A stretch of DNA of 64,000 nt from Catellatospora paridis (GTDB lineage: Bacteria > Actinomycetota > Actinomycetes > Mycobacteriales > Micromonosporaceae), in contig NZ_WBZD01000017.1 of the NCBI RefSeq assembly GCF_009720365.1, forward strand, positions 62,001 through 126,000. Direction: 5' to 3'. The notes below the pieces were generated by a model that was not told the DNA's origin, made no database searches, and saw nothing but the letters and a program-made list of their open reading frames with translations. The position numbers and the translations under genes were made by a program. Numbering within the stretch: the stretch's first letter is position 1; each line of letters opens with the position of its first letter. Below are positions 40,062 through 49,786 of this stretch, piece by piece.

Positions 40062-41465
40062 ATGGACGTGACGGAGCTGGCCCGCTGGCAGTTCGGCATC
40101 ACCACCGTGTATCACTTCCTATTCGTGCCGCTCACCATCGGCTTGGTGTTCATGGTGGCCGCCTTCGAGACGGCCTGGGTGCGCACCGGCAACGAGAAGT
40201 GGCTCAAGCTCACCAAGTTCTACGGCAAGCTCTTCCTCATCAACTTCGCGATGGGCCTGGTGACGGGCATCGTGCAGGAGTTCCAGTTCGGCATGAACTG
40301 GAGCGAGTACTCGCGCTTCGTCGGCGACGTGTTCGGCGCGCCGCTGGCCATGGAGGCGCTGGTCGCCTTCTTCCTGGAGTCCACCTTCCTCGGCCTGTGG
40401 ATTTTCGGCTGGGACAAGCTGCCGAGGAAGATCCATGCGGCCTGCATCTGGGTCGTCGCGGTCGGCACGGTGCTCAGCGCGTACTTCATCCTGGCCGCGA
40501 ACTCCTGGATGCAGAACCCCGTCGGCTACCGCATCAACCCGGACACCGGGCGCGCCGAGCTGACCGACATCGTGGCCGTGCTGACCAACAAGGTCGCGCT
40601 GATCACCGTGCCGCACACCGTCGCCGGGTGCTTCCTGGTCGCCGGCGGCCTGGTCACCGCGGTAGCGGTGTGGCACCTGGTGCGCCGCCCCGGGCAGGAC
40701 ACCGGCGCGTACCGCAGCGCCGTGAAGATCGGCGCGTGGACCACCCTGGTCGCGATGGGCGCGATGCTGCTCACCGGCGACATCCAGGGCAAGATCATGA
40801 CCGAGGTGCAGCCGATGAAGATGGCCGCCGCCGAGGCGCTCTACGAATCCGAGCAGCCCGCGCCGTTCTCCGCGTTCACCATCGGCACGCTCGACGGCAG
40901 CCGGCCGGTCTGGTCGGTGGAGATCCCCGGCCTGCTGTCGTTCCTCGGCACCGGCAGCTTCGACGGCAAGGTCGAGGGCATCAACGACCTGCAGGCCGAG
41001 TACGAGCAGAAGTACGGCCCCGGCAGCTACAAGCCGAACATCCCGCTCACCTACTGGACGTTCCGCCTCATGATCGGCCTGGGCGCCGCGGCCGCGCTGC
41101 TGGCGCTGTGGGCGCTGTGGGCCATCCGGCGCGGGCGTACGCCCAGCTCCCGGTGGCTGGTGCGAGCGCTGCCCCTGCTGCCCCTGCTGCCGCTGGTGGC
41201 GAACTCGACGGGCTGGATCTTCACGGAGATGGGCCGCCAGCCGTGGGTGGTGTTCGGCGAGATGAAGACGGCCGCCGCCAACTCGCCCAACGTCGGCGCG
41301 GCCGAGCTGATCACCTCGCTGGCGGTCTTCACCCTGCTCTACGGGGCGCTGGCCGTCATCGAGGTGCGGCTGCTGCTGAAGTACGCCCGCGCCGGGCTGC
41401 CCGACGTGACCCCGCCACCCGTGAGCGAGTCCGAAGAGGACCGCCCGCTGGCCTTCGCGTACTAG
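40062..41465 (+). CDS. cydA: Cytochrome bd quinol oxidase subunit I
   Basis: 467 residues. The N-terminal ARWQFGITTVYHFLFVPLTIG contains the heme b595 ligand His. GRQPWVVFGEMKTA and the short Q-loop region (TIGTLDGSRPVWSVEIPGLLSFL) are characteristic. It lacks the long E. coli-type insert, as in other actinobacteria. With subunit II it reduces O2 with menaquinol electrons at low oxygen. The ATG at 40062 has AGGAG 8 nt upstream; longer frames start before any ribosome site. cydB follows 12 nt later. Confidence 0.95.
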   Translation: MDVTELARWQFGITTVYHFLFVPLTIGLVFMVAAFETAWVRTGNEKWLKLTKFYGKLFLINFAMGLVTGIVQEFQFGMNWSEYSRFVGDVFGAPLAMEALVAFFLESTFLGLWIFGWDKLPRKIHAACIWVVAVGTVLSAYFILAANSWMQNPVGYRINPDTGRAELTDIVAVLTNKVALITVPHTVAGCFLVAGGLVTAVAVWHLVRRPGQDTGAYRSAVKIGAWTTLVAMGAMLLTGDIQGKIMTEVQPMKMAAAEALYESEQPAPFSAFTIGTLDGSRPVWSVEIPGLLSFLGTGSFDGKVEGINDLQAEYEQKYGPGSYKPNIPLTYWTFRLMIGLGAAAALLALWALWAIRRGRTPSSRWLVRALPLLPLLPLVANSTGWIFTEMGRQPWVVFGEMKTAAANSPNVGAAELITSLAVFTLLYGALAVIEVRLLLKYARAGLPDVTPPPVSESEEDRPLAFAY

Positions 41466-41477
41466 GAGAGGTGCGCC

Positions 41478-42515
41478 ATGGAACTGTCCACCCTGTGGTT
41501 CCTGCTGATCGCGGGACTGTTCGTCGGCTACTTCGTGCTGGAGGGCTTCGACTTCGGCGTCGGCATGCTGGTGCCCGTGCTCGGCCGCGACGACCGCGAG
41601 CGCCGCGTGGTGATCAACACGATCGGCCCGCTGTGGGACGGCAACGAGGTGTGGCTGATCACCGCGGGCGGGGCGATGTTCGCCGCGTTCCCCGAGTGGT
41701 ATGCCACCCTGTTCTCCGGGTTCTACCTGCCCCTGCTGCTGATCCTGCTGGCGCTGATCCTGCGCGGGGTGGCCTTCGACTTCCGCGGCAAGCGCCCGGA
41801 GGCGGCCTGGCGGCGGCGCTGGGACCGGTGCATCGTGTTCGGCTCGGCGGTGCCCGCGTTCGTGTGGGGTCTCGTGTTCGCCAACGTGGTGCGCGGAGTG
41901 CCGCTGGACGCCGGGCACAACCACGTCGGAAGCGTGCTCGACCTGCTGAATCCGTACGCGCTGCTGGGCGGGGCGACCATGGTGGCCCTGTTCCTCACCC
42001 ACGGCGCGATCTTCATCGCGCTGAAGACCAGCGGTGACATCCGGCGGCGGGCGAACCGGCTCGCTGGGCGGGCCGGTCTGGGCGCGGCCGCGCTGGCGGT
42101 GCTGTTCCTCGGACTGACGCTGGCCCACCGGGGCGGCACGGCGGCGGTGGTGCTCTCCGTGCTGGCGGCGCTGTGCCTGATCGGCGGGCTGGTCGCGAAC
42201 CGGGTGCCCGCGCGCACGGACCCGGCGCGCACGGATCCTGGCGGCCGCCGCGAGGGCTGGGCGTTCACCGGCACCGCGGCGGCGATCGCGCTGGCCGTGG
42301 CATCGCTGTTCGCGGGGCTGCACCCGTTCGTGTTGCCGTCGACCGTCGAGCCCGCTGTCAACAGTCTGACCGTGCTCAACGCGGCCTCGTCGGCGTACAC
42401 CCTGAAGATCATGTCTTGGGTGGCCGTGGTGTTCGCACCGATCGTGCTGCTCTACCAGGGCTGGACCTACTGGGTGTTCCGCAAGCGCATCGGCATACAG
42501 CACATCCCGGAGTGA
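41478..42515 (+). CDS. cydB: Cytochrome bd quinol oxidase subunit II
   Basis: 345 residues, eight to nine helices. GYFVLEGFDFGVGMLVPVLGRDD and the following GPLWDGNEVWLITAGGAMFAAFPEWYA are signature CydB sequences. It is encoded 12 nt after cydA with its own AGGAGAGG site and forms the heterodimer with CydA. The cydCD assembly transporter that often follows is absent here; a secreted protease gene comes next. Confidence 0.95.
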   Translation: MELSTLWFLLIAGLFVGYFVLEGFDFGVGMLVPVLGRDDRERRVVINTIGPLWDGNEVWLITAGGAMFAAFPEWYATLFSGFYLPLLLILLALILRGVAFDFRGKRPEAAWRRRWDRCIVFGSAVPAFVWGLVFANVVRGVPLDAGHNHVGSVLDLLNPYALLGGATMVALFLTHGAIFIALKTSGDIRRRANRLAGRAGLGAAALAVLFLGLTLAHRGGTAAVVLSVLAALCLIGGLVANRVPARTDPARTDPGGRREGWAFTGTAAAIALAVASLFAGLHPFVLPSTVEPAVNSLTVLNAASSAYTLKIMSWVAVVFAPIVLLYQGWTYWVFRKRIGIQHIPE

Positions 42516-42662
42516 AACGGAGGGATGCGATCGGCTCCGCCGGAGTGACCGGACGGGTCGAATATGTGACGGCCATGGATGGATCGCGCGCGAGTATGTC
42601 ACACATGAATCTGCATACTCAAGTCTTTCTATGTAAGGGGGGAACAGGGTATCCATAGGGAA

Positions 42663-42682
42663 CTCGTGGCTACCGCCACGAG
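42663..42682 (+). promoter_or_regulatory. Hairpin in the leader of the M4 protease gene
   Basis: CTCGTGGC, 4-nt loop, GCCACGAG: a perfect 8-bp stem 17 nt before the ribosome binding site of the protease gene. Confidence 0.45.
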
Positions 42683-42709
42683 AACTTTGTGGAGAGTCGG
42701 GGAGGACTC

Positions 42710-44941
42710 GTGAGGAAGATCCTCGCCACTGCCGGCGTGGCCGTCACCGCGGTCGCGTTCGTGGCAGTGTCAGCAACCTCGGGCGCGGCAGCGCCTGACA
42801 CGGCCGCGGCGACGCGTGCCGCGTCCGTCGGCGCCAATGCCGCGGACATCCGTTCGTCGGCCTCGGACGGTTACGCCGTCGACCGCGTCCGCCAGGACGC
42901 CAACGGCGCCACCCACACCAAGTACACCCGCACCTACCAGGGTCTGCGGGTGTACGGCGGTGACTTCGTGGTGCACACCAAGGCCGGCGGCGCCTACGCC
43001 GGCGTGTCCAACGGCCTGATCGCGCCCATCACCGTGGCGACCACCCCGAAGGTCACCGCGGCGAAGGCGCTGGAGACGGCCAAGGCCAACTTCTCCGGCA
43101 CGATCACCCAGGCGGTGGGTTCGGAGCTGTTCGTCGACGCCAGCACCGGTCAGGGCCGACTGGCCTGGGAGACCACGCTGCACGGCTGGCTGGCCGACGG
43201 CCAGACCCCGTCCAAGCTGCACGTCGTCACCGACGCGCAGACCGGCGCGCTCATCGGCTCGTTCGACGAGATCGAGACGGTCACCGGCACCGGCAACGGC
43301 ATCTACACGGGCAACGTCAGCATCGACACGACGCTGTCGGGCTCGACGTACCAGATGATCGACCCGGTCCGCGGCAACGGCCGCACCTGTGACATGAACA
43401 ACGGCACGTCGACCTGTACGACGTTCACCGACGCGGACAACGCGTGGGGCACCGGGGCCAACTCCAACCGGCAGTCCGCCGGCGTGGACGCCCACTTCGG
43501 CGCGGCCAAGACGTTCGACTACTTCAAGAACATCCACGGCCGCAACGGCATCTTCGGCAACGGCTCGGGCGTGCCCAGCCGGGTCCACTACGGCAACGCG
43601 TACGTCAACGCGTTCTGGGACGGCGCGCAGATGACCTACGGCGACGGCTCGGGCAACAGCCGCCCGCTCGTCTCCATCGACGTCGCCGGCCACGAGATGA
43701 GCCACGGCGTCACCGAGGCCCTGGCGGGCCTGGTCTACTCGGGTGAGTCCGGCGGCCTGAACGAGGCCACCTCGGACATCTTCGGCAACATGGTCGAGTT
43801 CTACGCGGCCGCGCCGTCGGACCCGGGTGACTACCAGGTCGGCGAGAAGATCAACATCAACGGCAACGGGACCCCGCTGCGCTACATGTACAACCCGACC
43901 CTGGACGGCGCGTCGCACGGCTGCTGGTCGACCAGCACCAACAGCGTCGACGTGCACTACAGTTCGGGCCCGGGCAACCACTTCTTCTTCAACCTGGCCG
44001 AGGGCACCGGCGCCACGTCGTTCGGCACCAGCCCGGTCTGCGGTTCGGCTCCGGCCGTGACCGGCATCGGCCGCACCAAGGCCGAGAAGATCTGGTACCG
44101 CGCGCTGGACGTGTACTTCACCTCCAGCACCCGCTACGTGCTGACCAGCAACCCGGCCAACACCGCCCGCGCCTACACCCTGCGGGCTGCCACGGACCTC
44201 TACGGCACCTGCTCGGTCGAGTACAAGACCGTCCAGGCCGCCTGGACCGCGGTCAACGTGGCGGGCAACGACGCCGCCTGCCCGACCGGCAACGACTTCT
44301 CCCTCGCCGCCGCGCCGGCGTCGGGTGCGGTCAACCCGGGCAGTTCCGTCACCACCACCATCGGTGCGACGCTGACCAACGGCAGTGCGCAGACCGTCAG
44401 CCTGTCGGCCAGCGGCCTGCCGAGCGGCGCGACCGCGTCGTTCAACCCGGCCTCGATCTCCTCGGGCGGTGGCAGCTCGCTTCTGACCATCGCCACCAGC
44501 GCGTCGACCCCGGCGGGCACGTACGCGGTGGTCGTCACGGGCACGGGCGCCAGCTCGACCCGGACCACCACCTACAGCCTGACCGTGAACGGCGCGCCGG
44601 GCTGCACCGGGACCAACCCGACCGACGTGGCCATCCCGGACAACACCACGGTGAGCAGCACCATCACCATCTCCGGGTGTGCCCGCAACGCGTCGGCGAC
44701 CAGCTCGGTCGCGGTGACGATCTACCACACCTACAAGGGTGACCTGGTCGTCGACCTGGTCGCGCCGGACGGCAGCGTCTACAACCTGTCCAACCGGGCC
44801 GGCGGCAGCGCCGACAACATCATCCAGACCTTCAGCCGGAACCTCTCGACTGAGGCCGCCAACGGCACCTGGACCCTGCGGGTCCGCGACGCCGCGTCGG
44901 CGGACACCGGGCGTATCGACACATGGTCGCTGACCCTCTGA
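42710..44941 (+). CDS. Secreted thermolysin-like (M4) metalloprotease with C-terminal P-domain
   Basis: 743 residues. A Sec signal is followed by an FTP/PepSY propeptide (to ~210). The M4 catalytic domain holds DVAGHEMSHGVTEAL (HExxH near 327) and GGLNEATSDIFGNMVE (third ligand Glu). After ~530 come an Ig-like segment (NDFSLAAAPASGAVNPGSSVT) and a proprotein-convertase P-domain (IPDNTTVSSTITISG ... GTWTLRVRDAASADTGRIDTW). It is an extracellular protease. The GTG at 42710 has GGGGAGG 5 nt upstream. A bidirectional terminator follows. Confidence 0.93.
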   Translation: MRKILATAGVAVTAVAFVAVSATSGAAAPDTAAATRAASVGANAADIRSSASDGYAVDRVRQDANGATHTKYTRTYQGLRVYGGDFVVHTKAGGAYAGVSNGLIAPITVATTPKVTAAKALETAKANFSGTITQAVGSELFVDASTGQGRLAWETTLHGWLADGQTPSKLHVVTDAQTGALIGSFDEIETVTGTGNGIYTGNVSIDTTLSGSTYQMIDPVRGNGRTCDMNNGTSTCTTFTDADNAWGTGANSNRQSAGVDAHFGAAKTFDYFKNIHGRNGIFGNGSGVPSRVHYGNAYVNAFWDGAQMTYGDGSGNSRPLVSIDVAGHEMSHGVTEALAGLVYSGESGGLNEATSDIFGNMVEFYAAAPSDPGDYQVGEKININGNGTPLRYMYNPTLDGASHGCWSTSTNSVDVHYSSGPGNHFFFNLAEGTGATSFGTSPVCGSAPAVTGIGRTKAEKIWYRALDVYFTSSTRYVLTSNPANTARAYTLRAATDLYGTCSVEYKTVQAAWTAVNVAGNDAACPTGNDFSLAAAPASGAVNPGSSVTTTIGATLTNGSAQTVSLSASGLPSGATASFNPASISSGGGSSLLTIATSASTPAGTYAVVVTGTGASSTRTTTYSLTVNGAPGCTGTNPTDVAIPDNTTVSSTITISGCARNASATSSVAVTIYHTYKGDLVVDLVAPDGSVYNLSNRAGGSADNIIQTFSRNLSTEAANGTWTLRVRDAASADTGRIDTWSLTL

Positions 44942-44962
44942 CCTGATCCTCCCCAGAAGGAA

Positions 44963-45006
44963 ATGGCGGAGGCGTCACCCGCACCCCTGGGTGGCGCCTC
45001 CGCCAT
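44963..45006. terminator. Bidirectional terminator
   Basis: An 18-bp stem (44963-44980 with 44989-45006, one T-G wobble) and 8-nt loop, between the convergent protease and SDR-DUF2867 genes. Confidence 0.78.
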
Positions 45007-45019
45007 GTCCTGCCGGCGT

Positions 45020-46606
45020 CTACGGGCCGGACGGGGCGGCGTCGGCGCGGACCCGCGTCGGCGACAGTGCCCGGACCGACGGCGGCGTCGGCTCGGCGGG
45101 CGAGGCGGCCCGCTCGGCGGCGCGGGCGATGTTGCGGGCCATGCCGCCGAAGATGAAGTGGTGGAACGGCGAGATGCACTGCCAGTACAGGTGTCCGGGC
45201 AGCCCACGCGGGATGAACACGGCCCGCTGGTCGTAGCGGCACACGTGCTCCGGGCTCAGCAGGTCGTGGTCCACCCGCAGCTCCAGCCAGGCCCGGCCGG
45301 GCAGCAGCATCTCGGCCCGCAGCCGCAGCAGCCTGCCGTGCTCGATCTCCTCGACCCGCCAGAAGTCCAGCGCCTCCCCGACGTAGATCTCCACCGGGTC
45401 CCGGCGGCCCCGGCGCAGCCCCACGCCGCCGATCACCCGGTCCAGCCAGCCGCGCAGCACCCAGGCCAGGGGTGAGGAGTACCAGCCCGTCTCGCCGCCG
45501 ATGCGGATGATGACGTTCCACAGCGCGTCCGGCGGCGCGTGCACCCGGCGCGTCTTGTGGTCGATGTACACGCTGCCGCCCGACCAGTCCGGGTCGGTGG
45601 GCAGCGGCTCGGCCGGCGCGCCCGTCCAGGTGGCGGTCGACCAGCGGGTCTCCACCTCGGCGTCGCGGATCTTCGCCAGCGCCAGCTCCACCGCCTCGTC
45701 GAAGCCCTTGAGCCCCTCCGGCGGGTCGGGCACGTAGCGCGCGATGTCGTGCTCGCGGCACACCGCCTCGTGGATCAGGCTGGCGACCAGCGGTTTGGCG
45801 ATCGCACCGGGCACCGGCGTGACCAGGTTGACCCACTGCGAACTGAGCCACGGCGTGAGCACCCCGACCGGCACGATGACGCGCGGGCGCAGCCCGGCGA
45901 TACGGGCGTAGCGGTCCATCATCTGGCGGTACGTGAGCACTTCGGGGCCGCCGATGTCGAAGGAACGGCTCACCTGCTCCGGCACGCTCGCCCAGGCGAC
46001 CAGGTAGTGCAGCACGTCGCGGACGGCGATCGGCTGGATGCGGGTGCCGACCCAGCGCGGGGTGACCATGACCGGCAGCCGCTCGGTGAGGTAGCGCAGC
46101 ATCTCGAACGAGGCCGAGCCGGAACCGATGATGACCGCCGCCCGCAGCGTCACCGTGGGCACCCCGGAGGCGGCCAGCAGGGTCGCCACCTCGTCGCGGG
46201 AGCGCAGGTGGGCCGATGCCGGCTCACCGCCGGGGGTGGAATGCGGTTCCGGGCCGCCGAGGTAGACGATGCGTTTGACCCCGGCCTCTCGTGCGGCCTC
46301 GGCGAACGTGTGCGCGGCTCGCCGGTCGACGTCCTCGAATCCCGGCGAGCCCAGTGAGTGGACCAGGTAGTAGGCCACGTCGATGTCGCGCAGCGCGTCG
46401 CGAGTGGCGTCGAGGTCGAGCACGTCCGCTTCGGCGATCTCCGCCCCGCGGGCCCACGGCACGTCCCGCAGCCGCCCCGCCGACCTGGTCAGGCAGCGCA
46501 CGTGGTGCCCGGCCTCGATCAGGCGCGGTGCGAGCCGCCCGCCGATGTAGCCGGTCGCCCCGGTCACCAGCACTCGGGCTCGCCGACCTGTGGATGGCCG
46601 TGCCAT
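45020..46606 (-). CDS. NAD(P)-binding SDR fused to DUF2867
   Basis: 528 residues. Residues ~10-320 are an extended, NmrA-like Rossmann fold (RVLVTGATGYIGGRLAPRLIEAGH, AYYLVHSLGS, RIVYLGGPEP). Residues ~370-500 are a DUF2867/SRPBCC-like domain (WNVIIRIGGETGWYSSPLAWVLRGWLDRVIGGVGLRRGRRDP, then the HLYWQCISPFHHFIFGGMARNIA end). The combination is well known in actinobacteria but its substrate is not. The gene is monocistronic and ends in the shared terminator. Confidence 0.85.
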   Translation of the reverse strand: MARPSTGRRARVLVTGATGYIGGRLAPRLIEAGHHVRCLTRSAGRLRDVPWARGAEIAEADVLDLDATRDALRDIDVAYYLVHSLGSPGFEDVDRRAAHTFAEAAREAGVKRIVYLGGPEPHSTPGGEPASAHLRSRDEVATLLAASGVPTVTLRAAVIIGSGSASFEMLRYLTERLPVMVTPRWVGTRIQPIAVRDVLHYLVAWASVPEQVSRSFDIGGPEVLTYRQMMDRYARIAGLRPRVIVPVGVLTPWLSSQWVNLVTPVPGAIAKPLVASLIHEAVCREHDIARYVPDPPEGLKGFDEAVELALAKIRDAEVETRWSTATWTGAPAEPLPTDPDWSGGSVYIDHKTRRVHAPPDALWNVIIRIGGETGWYSSPLAWVLRGWLDRVIGGVGLRRGRRDPVEIYVGEALDFWRVEEIEHGRLLRLRAEMLLPGRAWLELRVDHDLLSPEHVCRYDQRAVFIPRGLPGHLYWQCISPFHHFIFGGMARNIARAAERAASPAEPTPPSVRALSPTRVRADAAPSGP

Positions 46607-46738
46607 GCCTGAATTCTACGAACCCGGGTGGGTTCCCGGGCCTTTGCGGCGGATGCTGCGTCGATTCACCGCGCGGGCAAGGGCGATTTCTGTGCTTCAT
46701 GCGGCTTGCGGGTGGCGGCGCGGTTGATCGAGGCGGGG

Positions 46739-47428
46739 TCAGGCGTGGGGGAGGAGGGGTTGGGGTGCCGGGTGGGGCGTTGCGAGTGCGGGTTGGCGGG
46801 CCGCGTGGATCAGGGTCGCGACCACGGCGGACTGCAGCCCGAGCTCGCCGACGTTGCCCAGCCAGAAGTGGGCGGCGCCGGCGGCCGCGGCGGCGAACAT
46901 GGCGATCGCGCCCAGGCATAGCCAGGGCCGGCGAGCGGTGCGCCAGGTCAGGATGCCGATGGCGACGAGCAGGAGCATCGTGATGATCGCCGGGATCGGC
47001 GGGCCGGCGGCGGCCGCGTTGACGTAGCGCAGCGTGTCGGCGTACTCGCGTGGCTCCAGGCGCAGCGCGACGATGTCGCCCGCGACGCCCAGCCCGATCA
47101 GCGCCGCGACCAGCACCGCCCCGGCGAACCGCACCGAGCGCCTGGTCAGCAGGGTGACGCCGAGCCGGGCCGCGAGCGCCGCACCGGCGACGACGAGCAG
47201 CGGGGTGAGCACCGCATGGATCCAGTAGCGCGGCGCGTTCACGGCCTCCAACGAGGGGCCGAAGCCGAGCGGCCGTCCGATCGCGACGGCCGCGTTGTCG
47301 TAGGCGAGGCCCACGCAGATCACCGCGATCAGCATGGCGGCGGGCCCGGCCGCGCCGCGTAGGCGGGCCGCGACGACGGCCAGGACCAGCAGGCATACCG
47401 CGATCGCCGACAACAGCACTGAGATCAT
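46739..47428 (-). CDS. Polytopic membrane protein of unknown function
   Basis: 229 residues with six or seven predicted helices, short loops and a few fixed polar residues (YDNAAVAIGRPLGFGPSLEAVNAPRYWIHAVLTPLLVVAG). The loop NAPRYWIHA followed by a helix resembles small heme- or retinal-type membrane proteins, but I cannot place it in a family. The ATG at 47428 is chosen from the hydrophobic N terminus and an AGGGCGG upstream. It stands alone. Confidence 0.65.
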   Translation of the reverse strand: MISVLLSAIAVCLLVLAVVAARLRGAAGPAAMLIAVICVGLAYDNAAVAIGRPLGFGPSLEAVNAPRYWIHAVLTPLLVVAGAALAARLGVTLLTRRSVRFAGAVLVAALIGLGVAGDIVALRLEPREYADTLRYVNAAAAGPPIPAIITMLLLVAIGILTWRTARRPWLCLGAIAMFAAAAAGAAHFWLGNVGELGLQSAVVATLIHAARQPALATPHPAPQPLLPHA

Positions 47429-47649
47429 CCGAGCCGCCCTGGTGTTTCGTAGGTGGGAACACCGTTTCGTCAGAGGGAAAGTTATTCCTCGCGTCCCTGA
47501 TGGCGCAAGGGTTTCCCGCGGTGCGCGCAAACATCTCCGGTCGGACGGTCGACAAGCCGGGTCACCGCCGACTTCATTGACGTAGAGGCCCGCAGCCTGG
47601 CGCGCAGGTGCGCCGCCGAGGACAGCGGGACCTGCCGGTCGGACAGCGA

Positions 47650-47678
47650 AGGGGCGGGAGCCGTCGGCTCCCGCCCCT
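47650..47678 (-). terminator. Terminator of the pectate lyase gene
   Basis: A perfect 13-bp GC stem (47650-47662 with 47666-47678) and 3-nt loop, 23 nt downstream of the stop on the - strand. Confidence 0.78.
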
Positions 47679-47700
47679 CTTCGTGCCGTTGCGACAGCTG

Positions 47701-49296
47701 TCAGCTGGCGTAGGTCTCGAACTCGGCGACCTTCGGCGCGGCGGTGGAGCTGGTGATCCGGAAGGTGACCTTGGTGGTCGAGGTGGCGGTGAAGGTGATG
47801 GTGCCCGCGCCGCTGCCCGACTTCAGCACGGCGCCGGTGGCACCGTTGAGGACCTGCCAGGACCCGATGGCCCCGGTGGAGCCGGACGCCTCGCGGATGA
47901 TGATCCGGGACACCGACTTGGCGGCACTCCACTTGACCGAGATGTCACCGGTCGCGCCGGAAGGCGACCAGAAGGTGCTCAGGTTGCCGTCCTTCACGTT
48001 GCCGTAGCTCGTGCCGCTGGCCTTGCTGGTGCCGTCGGCACCGGCGTCGGAGGCGAGGCTGAGGTTGGTGCCGCTGGGCGGCGGCGGGCTGCTGCTCGGC
48101 GAGGTCGACGGCTGCGGCGACGGGCCGGTGCTCGCCGACGCGGACGGGCGCGGCGAGGGGCTGCTGCTCGGGCCCGCGGACGGCGACACCGGCGTGCAGC
48201 TGCCGTTCGACACCTGCAGGCCCTTGTTCGCGCCCGCCGTCGCGGCGACGACGCTCGGCACGCAGCTCGCCGCGTCCAGCGTGTAGGAGTACGGGATGCT
48301 GACCGTGGTGTTGGACTGCACGTTCGGGCCGGCGGGGTTCGTGTCGGTGCCGGGGCTCGACCAGGTCACGTTGTCGAAGATGTTGCCGCTGACCTGCCAG
48401 TAGCCGGCCTCGCTGGTGTAGAACGTGCCGAGCACGTCCTTGGAGTTCTTGAAGTAGTTGTTGTCGACCTTGGCGCGCGCCCCGGCCCGGGAGTTGATGC
48501 CGGACTCGTGGAGGCTCACGTAGCTGTTGTTGTAGATGTGCGCGATGCCGCCGCGCAGCAGGGGCGTACGTGAGTCGATGTTCTCGTACAGGTTGTGGTG
48601 GAACGTGATGAAGCTGTTGCCGGTGTCGCTCTCGCTGGACCCGATGAGACCGCCGCGGCCCGAGTTGCGCAGGGTGCTGTAGGACAGCGTCACGTACTCG
48701 ACGTCGTTCTTCATGTCGAAGAGGCCGTCGAAGCCCTCCGCCTCGCCGCCCGAGGCCTCAAGGTTGACGTGGTCGACCCAGATGTTGCGGACGGTGCTCT
48801 CCATGCCGATGGCGTCGCCGCCGTTGGACAGGGGCGAGCCAGACTTCTTGACGTTCCGCACGGTCACGTTCTGGATGATGATGTTGCTGGAGTCCCGGAT
48901 GTGGATGCCCAGCTGGTCGAAGATCGCGCCGCCGCCGACCCCGATGATCGTGACGTTGCTGATCTCCTTGAGCTCGATCACATCAGCGGCGGTGTTGCAG
49001 CTCGAGCCCGACACCTTGGTGGTGTTGCCGTGGTTGATGGTCCCGGAGACCTGGATGATGATCGGGGTGCTGCTGCTGGCCCGGCTGCACAGAGCCGCGT
49101 GGATCGCGGTTCCCGTGGAGGCCTGCACCGTCGCACCGCCCGCGCCGCCGGTGGTCCCGCCGTTCTGGGTGGCGAAGCCGGTGACGCCGCCGGTTGCCGC
49201 GGACGCCTGGGGCGCCTGCAGCGCCACGCCGATCGCGGCCACCGCGGCCGTGGTGGCCGCCGCCGCCAGAAGTCGCCGTGTGACTGGTCGTTTCAT
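47701..49296 (-). CDS. Secreted pectate lyase (PL1) with C-terminal discoidin-like domain
   Basis: 531 residues. A Sec signal (to ~33) leads into a parallel beta-helix with the PL1 landmarks SNVTIIGVGGGAIFDQLGI, NIWVDHVNLEA, GLFDMKNDVEYVTLSYS and NSFITFHHNLYENIDSRTPLLRGG (catalytic Arg region). A Pro/Ser linker (~370-405) connects to an F5/8-type-C/CBM32-like domain (~405-531: LASDAGADGTSKASGTSYG, NLSTFWSPSGATGDISVKW). It should cleave de-esterified pectin outside the cell. The ATG at 49296 has only a weak ribosome site. Confidence 0.92.
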   Translation of the reverse strand: MKRPVTRRLLAAAATTAAVAAIGVALQAPQASAATGGVTGFATQNGGTTGGAGGATVQASTGTAIHAALCSRASSSTPIIIQVSGTINHGNTTKVSGSSCNTAADVIELKEISNVTIIGVGGGAIFDQLGIHIRDSSNIIIQNVTVRNVKKSGSPLSNGGDAIGMESTVRNIWVDHVNLEASGGEAEGFDGLFDMKNDVEYVTLSYSTLRNSGRGGLIGSSESDTGNSFITFHHNLYENIDSRTPLLRGGIAHIYNNSYVSLHESGINSRAGARAKVDNNYFKNSKDVLGTFYTSEAGYWQVSGNIFDNVTWSSPGTDTNPAGPNVQSNTTVSIPYSYTLDAASCVPSVVAATAGANKGLQVSNGSCTPVSPSAGPSSSPSPRPSASASTGPSPQPSTSPSSSPPPPSGTNLSLASDAGADGTSKASGTSYGNVKDGNLSTFWSPSGATGDISVKWSAAKSVSRIIIREASGSTGAIGSWQVLNGATGAVLKSGSGAGTITFTATSTTKVTFRITSSTAAPKVAEFETYAS

Positions 49297-49729
49297 CTTC
49301 GTCTCGCTTTCGTCTTCGTTCGCGGGTTGCGCCGCGGAGGTGATGGGTCGGCGCGGCGGTCCGGCGAGGCTGTGGGCCTGTCGCCTGGTGCCGGGCAGGT
49401 CGCGGATCGACCCTGAGCGGTGCTCTTCTCGATATGGCCTGGTCTGCGATGCCGCCGAAGCCTGGATCGGGCCGTCGAGGCCGTCAGCGGCTGCGCTCGC
49501 GCCGAATCGTCGGGGCCGTGGGTTCCGTCTCGAGGTCGGAGCCGCCCGATAGGGAACGTTCGGGCGTCAGTACCCACGCGCCCCGGTCACGTCCGGCGGG
49601 AGGCCCGTTCCGTCGGCGTTTCGGGAAAGCGCATTCCTTAACAAGGTGCAGTCCGAACGAGACGAAGTCAATGGATCACCGTGTGCAGGATTGTTGCAGC
49701 GCGGAGCCCTTCGGACCGCTCTTGAGCCA

Positions 49730-49786
49730 TTGACAGGCGTCGGCGGGCCGCCATATGTTGTCCTACCTGGAATGCGCTTTCCAGGT
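49730..49786 (+). promoter_or_regulatory. Promoter with LacI-type operator, no clear gene behind it
   Basis: TTGACA (49730-49735), 17 nt, ATATGT (49753-49758). Right after it lies ACCTGGAA, 6 nt, TTCCAGGT (49765-49786), with the LacI-family core GGAATGCGCTTTCC. This is the arrangement of sugar-regulated CAZyme promoters. It is the main content of the gap 49297-50091, with the short frame described next. Confidence 0.5.

Noticed and set aside
40119-42656. An 845-codon open frame opposite cydAB
   Set aside because: cydA and cydB are unmistakable on the + strand; the antisense translation is His/Gln/Arg-rich and unlike a protein.
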